From positions 1 through 20,487 of IMG/VR virus record IMGVR_UViG_3300030107_006566: a DNA stretch of 20,487 nt; one strand, written 5' to 3'. Made by a program: the position numbers and the translations under genes. The DNA is from a virus. The notes below the pieces were generated by a model, which was given only the letters and a program-made list of their open reading frames with translations, was not told the DNA's origin and did no database searches. Each line of letters begins with the position of its first letter. Position 1 is the stretch's first letter. Of this stretch, positions 6,830 through 13,735 are shown piece by piece.

Positions 6830-6878
6830 GAAAAAACAAGACTACAAATCTAAAAAATTATCAAGCCTTGTAATACGA

Positions 6879-7055
6879 TTAAGAGGTTTCTTTTGAAGAA
6901 ACTGAATTAAAAATTCTCTCAACCCAATTATCTTTTCTAACACTCTTAAGCAAAGCAATTTTTATTGCAAGTCTTGCAGCAAGATTATCTTCAGATAAAG
7001 ACTTTGAAATAGACTTTGCTACTTTCAACGCAGCATCATTTTTATCAGAACTCAT
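6879..7055 (-). CDS. Small helical protein, 58 aa
   Basis: I choose the ATG at 7055 (MSSDKNDAAL), 7 bases after the stop of the previous gene. An in-frame ATG at 7106 would overlap that gene by 44 bases. The product is Ser/Lys-rich and probably helical (LKVAKSISKSLSEDNLAARL). It carries the KS-type motif found in the scaffold-like proteins: AKSI, SKSL and LKSV. No family recognised. It sits between minor head genes and the protease promoter region. Ribosome site is weak (GAG within the previous gene's end). It could be an internal peptide packaged in the procapsid, by analogy of motif only. Confidence 0.5.
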   Translation of the reverse strand: MSSDKNDAALKVAKSISKSLSEDNLAARLAIKIALLKSVRKDNWVERIFNSVSSKETS

Positions 7056-7062
7056 GCTAAAA

Positions 7063-7674
7063 TTACTCGTTAAGTTTTTTACCAGACTTTGCTTTTTGCT
7101 TCCCATGTAGAAGATCTTTTACCGCCTCATTGTGGTGGTGTAATGCGTACTCAGCGTGTGAGCGCATCAACTTCTCAAGACCCTCTGTCTTTTTACCTGC
7201 GTTCTTCTTCTCTCGAATCATATTCATAAGGTAATGAGTGAGAGAAAAATGTGCATGTCCCGCATCTCTATGGTCATCCCACTTATAATGCTTTGTGTGG
7301 TTTATATTTGATCTGGCGTGGATATCTTTTCCACTTCCAGTAGTACCAATCGAGTGTCTAGCGTGTTCTTTGTATACTTGATAGCCTTCTGGGGCATCTT
7401 TCCCGGCAGATGGACTAACAACATTAGGGGCTTTAGATCCAGATCCTGGTTGCCATTTTTTATAGTAAATGGGCTTTCCAGTTGTAGGGCTAATCTTTTT
7501 TATCTTACCCCCACGAGGTCCAAACTTTGGTTTTTGAGCGCCAACATAAAGACCGCCCATCTCACCAGATTGTTGCCCACCGGTTTTTCCACGGAAGTAA
7601 GGTGCCCCAGAAACTGGAGCACTTATCCCCTTGAATATATCGTCATTTACGTAATGCTTAGACATATCAACCAT
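7063..7674 (-). CDS. His-rich protein of unknown function, 203 aa
   Basis: ATG at 7674 overlaps the previous stop by 8 bases (ATGGTTGA). A second ATG at 7665 (MSKHYV) is also possible, and neither has a strong ribosome site. Residues 1-45 are Gly-rich with KTGGQQSGEMGG. About 50-75 contain GPRGGKIKKI ... GKPIYYKKW, a short motif I have seen attached to various phage-related proteins. From about 100 the protein becomes strikingly His-rich (HARHS, HTKHYKWDDHRDAGHAHF, HAEYALHHHNEA) within what look like paired helices. These His residues could bind metal, but no known catalytic arrangement is recognised. Its place between portal and protease suggests a minor head or internal protein. Confidence 0.65.
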   Translation of the reverse strand: MVDMSKHYVNDDIFKGISAPVSGAPYFRGKTGGQQSGEMGGLYVGAQKPKFGPRGGKIKKISPTTGKPIYYKKWQPGSGSKAPNVVSPSAGKDAPEGYQVYKEHARHSIGTTGSGKDIHARSNINHTKHYKWDDHRDAGHAHFSLTHYLMNMIREKKNAGKKTEGLEKLMRSHAEYALHHHNEAVKDLLHGKQKAKSGKKLNE

Positions 7675-8110
7675 ACGTTACGGTACGCATGTACAAAGAA
7701 CCGCCGCCACGACCACCGTTGTAGTTCATAGCTTCTTTATTACGCGCACTAACAAGTAATCTAATCTTGAGTGTCTCTTCCATGGACAATCGAACTTTAG
7801 TTGCAGCAATTGCTTTTGGAACCAACATATCCATCCCTGGGATGATTACACTAAGAACACACTTTTCCATCTCGTTTAGGTACCCACCTTCACGAGCTTT
7901 CTGCATGCACTCCATGACTTTTGAAACTGCGTTATCCATATCCAACATGCCATTAGCATATCTACGAAAAGCAGAATTACCTGCGGTCCATGGCATTTCA
8001 CGAGCTTTATACTTGGACTCGTGCATCTGCTGCTTTCGGAAAGACGGGTTTCGATTAGCATGCATTGGCGAGTTCAAAGGTACTTTTGTTCTGGCTTTAT
8101 CATCGAACAT
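7667..8110 (-). CDS. Hypothetical minor head protein, 147 aa
   Basis: Starts MFDDKARTKV at an ATG with AGAGG about 9 bases upstream. The first 55 residues are basic and polar. Residues about 55-130 look all-helical (MDNAVSKVMECMQKAREGGY ... MEETLKIRLLVSARNKEAM), with two cysteines. The C-terminus is Gly-rich (YNGGRGGGSLYMRTVTYG). I do not recognise the family. It follows the zinc-ribbon-like gene after 28 bases and overlaps the next gene by 8 bases, so it belongs to the portal-side operon. Connector or head-completion functions are common at this position but nothing in the sequence proves one. Confidence 0.65.
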   Translation of the reverse strand: MFDDKARTKVPLNSPMHANRNPSFRKQQMHESKYKAREMPWTAGNSAFRRYANGMLDMDNAVSKVMECMQKAREGGYLNEMEKCVLSVIIPGMDMLVPKAIAATKVRLSMEETLKIRLLVSARNKEAMNYNGGRGGGSLYMRTVTYG

Positions 8111-8138
8111 GATTAATTCCTCTATATAATAACTTAGA

Positions 8139-8489
8139 CTAACCTAAGTGTGAGTTATGCCACTTACTAATGCTAATTGTCTTATGGCAATCTTGGCATA
8201 AAGATCCTTCAATGGACTTAGACACACGATTACATACTCCGCAAGTTCCTCCAACAGGAAAACTTTTTGCCAATTGAGAACCATGAGTTCTTTCAATCGA
8301 CTTCATCATTCCCCCTGCCATTGAAGGTCGTTGTCCCCCAGACCCTTGCATATTTGGTCTTGCAGTGCCTGGAGTCTGTTTTGGAATACCACCATAGTTG
8401 TACCTTTTAGAAAGTTTTTCTCCCTTTACGGCACTACCTTCTTCTAATTCTTCGTCAGATACATTGATAGATTTATGTTCTTTTTTCAT
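8139..8489 (-). CDS. Small protein with C-terminal zinc-ribbon-like CxxC pair
   Basis: 116 residues. The ATG shares one base with the portal stop (TAATG). The first 75 residues are polar and Gly/Pro-rich, probably disordered, with KS-type motifs (MKSI, AKSF). Residues 83-101 hold C-G-V-C and C-Q-D-C separated by 11 residues, a four-cysteine arrangement typical of a small zinc ribbon, followed by a short His-containing tail. Zinc ribbons mediate protein-protein or nucleic-acid contacts. Placed directly after the portal, it may be an assembly factor or minor virion protein. Zinc binding is a reasonable inference; the role is unknown. Confidence 0.65.
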   Translation of the reverse strand: MKKEHKSINVSDEELEEGSAVKGEKLSKRYNYGGIPKQTPGTARPNMQGSGGQRPSMAGGMMKSIERTHGSQLAKSFPVGGTCGVCNRVSKSIEGSLCQDCHKTISISKWHNSHLG

Positions 8490-10417
8490 TACTCAGACTC
8501 CTCATCCTCTTCAGTACTTTTACCTGTTAAAGCGTCTGGAGGCAAAGAATTTATAAATTCTTGTATCTCTTCCTGACTCACATCGTCACCACCGCCTTCT
8601 TCTTGAGGTGCTGCTTCAGCCTCTTCTTGAGGTGCTGCTTCAGCCTCTTGCGGGGGCATTTGTTGCTGAGCGTCTGCTGGTAATGCACTAGCTTGTGGTC
8701 CTTCCTGAGGTTGTTCCTCTGCAGCGCCAGGTTGTTGTGGTTGATCAATTTGCTGCTGTTGCATATCAACTTGCTGTTGTTGCATAGAGTTTTGTTGTTC
8801 AACTTGCTGTTGCTGCATTTTAAGTTGTTCTTCTTGCATCTGCTGCTGTTGAGCCATTTGCTCTTTCTGCATCTTCTCTTGCTCTTTCTGCATCTTCTTT
8901 TGTTCTTTACGCTGTTCAGCCTCGACTTTGAACTGATGCTCCATCTGAATTTTTTGCAGGTAGATAGGATTCATAATGATATCTCCATCCTCTACAGGAT
9001 CCAGATCTTCGTCAGCACGAATCTCGTTGATAGTTCTGAAGAACTGAACTTGTTGCTGACGCAACTCAATTCTTTCTCTTTCAGTCAACTCATCAAGACC
9101 AACAAAGTCTAAGTAGAAACTATCGTCAATTTTATCAATGATGTTTCTATTTATTGCGTCAGCATAAAAACGCAGTAATGGACGAAGACCTCTGTCTTTA
9201 GAGGCTTTAATCTTCCATTCGTTATTTGTCTCCACCATGGGCTGCTGCATACCACCAGGAGTTAAGCTAAACCCAATTTCCTCTGGAGATATTAAGAACA
9301 CAGCGCATGTAATCTTGATTAAGTAATCAAGCCATCTTGAATACTCCATATCAAGATTAGTACCTTGCATATTAAGATACTGAATCTCTTCGCTCTGCAT
9401 GATGGGAGTTCGCCAAGCATTCTGAGCACCAGTGACGTTAGATATCCACTGACGCTTAAATGCCTCTAATTGCTCAGGAGCAATATTATCCCCACGAATA
9501 TTGAGTATTCCTTTAGGAGCAGCACCTTGTTTAAAGAAGTTTCGATTGTATTCTTCTGCCCACAAGTGTGAGGTAATCACATTAACTAGCTGCTCAAGTT
9601 CCGCATGCCCATAACCGTTTACTCGAACGTCTGTTCTTGGGTTAGCAATGCAAAACGCTAACTCATCTTGTGTATAAGCCCTAATTATAGATCCTTGATA
9701 AACTTGAACGAAAGCTGCTTGAGTTCCTTTCGCAGGATCTACAGTTGGGTAACTCATATCTAAACCGCCATACCTATTCATAAACGGTTTTAATTCTTTG
9801 TTCTCTTTGTATTTATCTCGGTTCTCATTTGCCTTTGGATCTGCAGCAAGACGTATCGTTGAAGCATCCACGGCGACAAATTCGTAAGGCATACCTCTTC
9901 GATCTGGAACAATCTCCATACAAAGCTGGTCGTATACCATTCGATCACGAATCACCTTACGGGTAAACTGATCAAAGTTATCACGCGGCTTATTGTGATA
10001 TTTATTTGGAGACGCTTTACCACAGTTAGAAACAAACGACTCAAGCTCAAGAATAAACCGCTTCTCACTCTTTGTCAGACGGTGCTCTCTATCCTTGTGC
10101 TTAATCTCAAAACCAATGTTTCGAGTTCTCCTATAAGGAGATGTGAACGTAGCAACCTGGTTTACCCTAGTATTAATAATAGCAGCCAAAATACCTAGTT
10201 GCATCGACATCTGCTTAAGGATGTCATAACTAAGATTACTTCTTCTGTCCTTATATCCCATTGAGTAAACAAGACTCATAGGGTCAAACAACATAGACTT
10301 CGGCGCTCTTTGAGCATTTACAGGAGATATCTGACGCCATGCCTTGTTCATTTCCATGGCACGTTGCTCAATAATAGGGGAGAATACTTTTCCTAAAGCT
10401 TTATCTAAAAGGCCCAT
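8489..10417 (-). CDS. Portal protein, HK97-type family, with Gln-rich C-terminal tail
   Basis: 642 residues. ATG at 10417 has GGGAG about 11 bases upstream, across the previous stop. Residues 60-480 match the phage portal family: NTRVNQVATF near 82, DRMVYDQLCMEIV near 158, FVAVDASTIRL near 180, DELAFCIANPRTDV near 251, GYGHAELEQLV near 268, NFFKQGAAPKGIL near 293, then LDYLIKITCAVFLISPEEIGF and TINEIRADEDLDPVEDGD near 462-479. It forms the dodecameric ring at one head vertex through which DNA enters and leaves, and it nucleates assembly. From about residue 495 comes a highly charged then Gln/Met-rich coiled-coil (QMQEEQLKMQQQQ style), a Pro/Ala/Glu segment with a 24-bp tandem duplication (EAEAAPQE twice), and an acidic end. 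This makes it much longer than typical 400-500-residue members. Terminase genes are expected beyond the right edge. Confidence 0.95.
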   Translation of the reverse strand: MGLLDKALGKVFSPIIEQRAMEMNKAWRQISPVNAQRAPKSMLFDPMSLVYSMGYKDRRSNLSYDILKQMSMQLGILAAIINTRVNQVATFTSPYRRTRNIGFEIKHKDREHRLTKSEKRFILELESFVSNCGKASPNKYHNKPRDNFDQFTRKVIRDRMVYDQLCMEIVPDRRGMPYEFVAVDASTIRLAADPKANENRDKYKENKELKPFMNRYGGLDMSYPTVDPAKGTQAAFVQVYQGSIIRAYTQDELAFCIANPRTDVRVNGYGHAELEQLVNVITSHLWAEEYNRNFFKQGAAPKGILNIRGDNIAPEQLEAFKRQWISNVTGAQNAWRTPIMQSEEIQYLNMQGTNLDMEYSRWLDYLIKITCAVFLISPEEIGFSLTPGGMQQPMVETNNEWKIKASKDRGLRPLLRFYADAINRNIIDKIDDSFYLDFVGLDELTERERIELRQQQVQFFRTINEIRADEDLDPVEDGDIIMNPIYLQKIQMEHQFKVEAEQRKEQKKMQKEQEKMQKEQMAQQQQMQEEQLKMQQQQVEQQNSMQQQQVDMQQQQIDQPQQPGAAEEQPQEGPQASALPADAQQQMPPQEAEAAPQEEAEAAPQEEGGGDDVSQEEIQEFINSLPPDALTGKSTEEDEESE

Positions 10418-10420
10418 TTG

Positions 10421-12079
10421 TTATCTACTCCCATTTAAATCAATAAAATTCTCTGATTGAAATCTAGACTTTTTAAATCCTCTAGACACTAGATTTTCTG
10501 AATTAATATATAAACTTTTATTTACGGCACTACTCTTAGCTTTAACTGCAGTGGTTTGTAAAGAAGAAGGCGTTTTTGGCTTTGGCATAGTACCAAAGTC
10601 CTTTGCCCTCGTATTTTGCATTGGTCTTTTAGGCCTTGCCACACTCTCTTTTCTAATTGCAAAAGTAGCAGCCTCCCTCAAACGAGCTAAAGAACTTTGC
10701 TTCTTTAGGGGTGGTGGCTTCTTTGTAGATGAAGCTTTAAATGAAGAAGCTGATGACGCTAATTTTGGAGCCTTATACCCAGTAGACCCACCTAACTTAC
10801 TCTCCATTGCTTTAAATCGTTTGTAAGATAACGCAGCGTAACTTGCACCAGTTTTGCGGACGTGCCCTGTCTTGCTGGTAGAATCCACGTCCCAACTAGA
10901 TGGATTTAATTGTCCCGTCTTAGCGAGCCACTTTTTAGTATACTTACGCTCACCCCCAGCACCCATGTAATAGCGCATCGCAGACAATTTATAAGCCAGT
11001 TCGTGATTATCTCTAGCTTCTGGGTAATCTCTTTTTACTTTATCAAGTTGATCTTTAATAAAATAAGTAGCTACGTGAATGTTTGCTTCTGGATCCAGAT
11101 TAGATTTTAACGAACCGCCGTCCCAATTAACATTAACTCCACGCCTACGCATTTTAGCAGTCACACCTTTAAACGTACTTGGTATGACCTGCATTAAGCC
11201 TAAACCTTGCTTATTAGGTTGTCCTTGTGCAGCTTTCTTTCTCCACGCAGGCAAACCTGCATCTTTATTACCACCACTTTCAGTTTGCATAATGGAGTAA
11301 ATGTGCGCCCTGGGGACACCATACATCTTACTATACTTACTCACCAATGGGTCCCATTGACGCAAATTTTCAGGCAAACTGCCTAAATTAGGAGTGGAGG
11401 AAAAAGTTTTTGGTTGCACAGGAGCGGCTGTGCTCAGTTTAGGCGCTTTTGGAGCGCCAAACTTCATATTTTTGACGCTTTGTTGCCTAACTTTTCCAAG
11501 ATTAGACAAAATCATATTGTTAAAATACTTGCCGTAATTCTTACCAAAATGAATATCGTTAAGCTTAGACTGTATTTTTTGAGACCCTGCAGCGACATCG
11601 TGGTATTCAATGCCAGCATTCTTAAACGATCTTTGTTGTATTGGAGCTAATTTAAGTCTGTTCGGAGTTAATTTGGCATTGCCCCCAATGGGATGTCCAA
11701 ATACTTTTACTTTAACTCCTCTATCTCTTTGCTCAACAAGTTTTCGTATAAGTGGATCAATTCTGACTGAATGTTTATTCAGTCTATCTTGTCTTGCCTC
11801 TGGACCGCCAATAGAACCGATGATTATTTGGTCATTTGGATTGAATGAATACTCAGAGAGCCTGTTAACCATGTCACTATAACGACCATTATTTTTAATC
11901 TTAATAATTACATCTTTGGGGTCATACCCAAGATTTTTATAATAGTTTCTAAAATAACTTTTCATCCCACCTGTATGAGAATCACCAAAAATATAAACTT
12001 TTCCCTTTGACCCAACAGCTTTGTGTAATGAATCATCGAGAAACAATCTATTTTGAGGCTCATCTACGTACAGATTCAC
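10421..12079 (-). CDS. SGNH-hydrolase-like plus lytic transglycosylase fusion, virion cell-wall enzyme
   Basis: 552 residues from a GTG start that overlaps the previous stop by 4 bases (GTGA). Residues 26-195 resemble an SGNH/GDSL hydrolase: VYIFGDSH with candidate nucleophile Ser34, IIIGSIGG (87-92) in the position of the usual G-x-N-D block, and NDIHF with candidate His177 near the end. Residues about 240-425 are a family-1 SLT transglycosylase domain: QTESGG with catalytic Glu267, GLGLMQVIPSTF, DPEANIHVATYF and YYMGAGG. This cuts glycan strands to 1,6-anhydro products. The remaining 125 residues are basic, Ser/Pro-rich and probably flexible, ending with KS-type motifs. I found no cysteine. 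It lies just upstream of the portal, where internal or ejected virion enzymes occur. The transglycosylase call is firm; the SGNH call is good, though the substrate and the imperfect Asp-x-x-His block are open. Confidence 0.87.
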   Translation of the reverse strand: MNLYVDEPQNRLFLDDSLHKAVGSKGKVYIFGDSHTGGMKSYFRNYYKNLGYDPKDVIIKIKNNGRYSDMVNRLSEYSFNPNDQIIIGSIGGPEARQDRLNKHSVRIDPLIRKLVEQRDRGVKVKVFGHPIGGNAKLTPNRLKLAPIQQRSFKNAGIEYHDVAAGSQKIQSKLNDIHFGKNYGKYFNNMILSNLGKVRQQSVKNMKFGAPKAPKLSTAAPVQPKTFSSTPNLGSLPENLRQWDPLVSKYSKMYGVPRAHIYSIMQTESGGNKDAGLPAWRKKAAQGQPNKQGLGLMQVIPSTFKGVTAKMRRRGVNVNWDGGSLKSNLDPEANIHVATYFIKDQLDKVKRDYPEARDNHELAYKLSAMRYYMGAGGERKYTKKWLAKTGQLNPSSWDVDSTSKTGHVRKTGASYAALSYKRFKAMESKLGGSTGYKAPKLASSASSFKASSTKKPPPLKKQSSLARLREAATFAIRKESVARPKRPMQNTRAKDFGTMPKPKTPSSLQTTAVKAKSSAVNKSLYINSENLVSRGFKKSRFQSENFIDLNGSR

Positions 12080-13734
12080 TTCTTACCGTCCCGTATATGG
12101 TCAAGCAAGTCATCTTGCATCCACCAAGGCACTCTATCCAAAGCATCTTTCAATGACATTTGCTTGTTTAAAACTCTTCTAGCAAAGGGCTTCACAAAAG
12201 AGGCGCTCTTTTCAATGTTAGACTTTTTCAGCTTGATAGTCTTCCATTTTTCTTTTTTTGTTCCAACCTTTCGGTAAAGATCATCAACGTCTTTAGGTGT
12301 TCGCTTAGAAGCTTTAGCTCTCCTACTTAAAGCTTGAGTGGCTTTTTCCTGCCTAGTTTTTCGCTTCTTTACAGAAACAGGTTTACCAGACGCTTTTGAA
12401 GATTTTTTCTTTCTTTCAGGGTCGTCGTCAAGATAAAGAAACTGTCTACGCCTACGTTGTCGTTTAGGCTCTCTGCCCTTTGGTTCCGATTTAGATTTTG
12501 GTGCTGGATCTGTCGCTGTGTCCTCAAGTGGTCCAGGCAACCTATCTTTCATGGCAGCAATCGACAAGCCTGCGGCACCTGCTGCAGCCAAAGGTCCTGC
12601 AGACGCATCTGGACGCTCTTCAAAGATCGGCCTAGATTTAGGCTCTTTCTTAGGCGCAGGCTTTGGAGCTTTTTTAGGCTCAGTCGTAGGTTTTTCAGGT
12701 GCTTTTTTAGGCTCAGTCGTAGGTTTTTCAGGTGCTTTTTTAGGCTCAGTCGTAGGTTTTTCAGGTGCTTTTTTAGGCACATCTTTAGGAGGCTGCTTTT
12801 TTCTAGGCTGTCTCAAAGGATCTTTACCGGGCTTCTTCCTACGCATAGGAGCCTTTCCAGGCTTTGGCTGTCTTCCCGGTGCAGGATCTTTCTTAGGAGT
12901 CTTTGGAGCCTTTTTTGGTTCTGCAGACCTCATCGCGTTTCTAACTAGACGTTGTACCTTTTTACCACCCTCTTTTGAGAGATTTTCCACGGCTTTTGGA
13001 TTACGAGCCAATAAAGCCGCTGCTTGTTTACCACCCTCTCTTCGAGCAGCTATCGCCCCCACTCGAACTAAAAAAGGTGTTGCGGCTGCAATACCACCTG
13101 CCGTTGTGGATGGTTCTGGAAAAGCTATGGGTATTACAGATGCAACAGCCACAAGAGCCTCTGTTGGGTTCTCTTTTGCAGCTTCCCATGCATCTCCAAA
13201 GAAATTAGATCCAAGCTTATTTACTGCTTGCTTATAGATTCTGTCGTCGCCAGGGGCACCAACTACCTTGCCTTGGTTTTCTCTGGCTAGTTGCCACATC
13301 TCGGCATCAGATCTTTTCTGTCTGGCTTTGCTTAAGTCACTTGTACCAAACAAAGTTAAAGATTTAGCCACAGCTTCTTGTGGGTCTTTATAGTGAATAG
13401 TGTTTGGCTTTTCGCCTTCAGCCTCTTCATGATCTATAAAATGTAGAGTATCTGGAACCTTAGGTACTTTAGGTGTAGGACCAGACATGTCAGGCTTTGG
13501 AGTGCCAGGTACATAGAACTGCTTTCGCTCTGCAGTCTTTCTTGGTACATCCTCAGGCCTAACAGGCAGATTACCAATACGAGCAACAGCTTTTTCACCA
13601 CCGGATGCAGGACAAATGTATTCCGTTGGGTCCAACTCACCCTTCTTATTAACCCGATGACTACGCAGAGCTACGGTCTTAATACACTTCTTAGGCTTCT
13701 TCATTGAAGGAACTTCTGGAATACCTTTTGCCAT
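12076..13734 (-). CDS. Basic Pro/Lys-rich protein with hydrophobic segment, possible internal virion protein
   Basis: 552 residues from the ATG at 13734, one base after the upstream stop. A GTG at 13743 would add three residues and overlap that stop. Numbering from the ATG: an N-terminal section with two cysteines (KKCIKTVALRS, EYICPASGG); a KS-type motif (AVAKSLTLFG) near 122; a hydrophobic Ala/Ile/Val/Pro-rich segment around 193-230 (ALVAVASVIPIAF, AAATPFLVRVGAIAA) that could insert in or span a membrane; a long Lys/Pro/Arg-rich disordered region including three perfect copies of PEKPTTEPKKA near 320-360; another Ala/Gly-rich patch; and an Arg/Lys-rich C-terminal third ending with a helical RVPWWMQDDLLDHIRDGKK. 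I recognise no family. Strong positive charge suggests DNA or envelope association. It is coupled to the cell-wall enzyme gene. Confidence 0.75.
   Translation of the reverse strand: MAKGIPEVPSMKKPKKCIKTVALRSHRVNKKGELDPTEYICPASGGEKAVARIGNLPVRPEDVPRKTAERKQFYVPGTPKPDMSGPTPKVPKVPDTLHFIDHEEAEGEKPNTIHYKDPQEAVAKSLTLFGTSDLSKARQKRSDAEMWQLARENQGKVVGAPGDDRIYKQAVNKLGSNFFGDAWEAAKENPTEALVAVASVIPIAFPEPSTTAGGIAAATPFLVRVGAIAARREGGKQAAALLARNPKAVENLSKEGGKKVQRLVRNAMRSAEPKKAPKTPKKDPAPGRQPKPGKAPMRRKKPGKDPLRQPRKKQPPKDVPKKAPEKPTTEPKKAPEKPTTEPKKAPEKPTTEPKKAPKPAPKKEPKSRPIFEERPDASAGPLAAAGAAGLSIAAMKDRLPGPLEDTATDPAPKSKSEPKGREPKRQRRRRQFLYLDDDPERKKKSSKASGKPVSVKKRKTRQEKATQALSRRAKASKRTPKDVDDLYRKVGTKKEKWKTIKLKKSNIEKSASFVKPFARRVLNKQMSLKDALDRVPWWMQDDLLDHIRDGKK
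12668..12780 (-). repeat. Perfect 33-bp tandem repeat inside the Pro/Lys-rich gene
   Basis: Three identical 33-bp units (12668-12700, 12701-12733, 12734-12766) plus a partial fourth copy of about 13 bp. Each keeps the frame and encodes PEKPTTEPKKA. Identical copies point to recent expansion by replication slippage or recombination. Confidence 0.95.
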
Positions 13735-13735
13735 T

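Noticed and set aside
6853-6878. CAAG/CTTG motif followed by six T after the 58-aa gene, as a terminator
   Set aside because: The loop would be a single base and flanking bases mismatch; no stable hairpin forms.
7053-7106. Longer start (ATG at 7106) for the 58-aa gene
   Set aside because: It would overlap the preceding gene by 44 bases, while an ATG at 7055 fits directly after that gene's stop.
8132-8149. 6-bp-arm inverted repeat (ACTTAG/CTAAGT) at the end of the zinc-ribbon gene
   Set aside because: The stem is weak, overlaps the stop codon, and has no following T tract, so it is not a credible terminator.
12668-12780. Possible CRISPR array
   Set aside because: The 33-bp units are directly adjacent with no spacers and keep a coding frame.
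12518-13237. Long plus-strand frame of 239 codons opposite the Pro/Lys-rich gene
   Set aside because: It mirrors a low-complexity, codon-biased repeat region on the coding strand; the Gly/Phe/Ala-rich product is a complement of the Lys/Pro codons and has no independent support.
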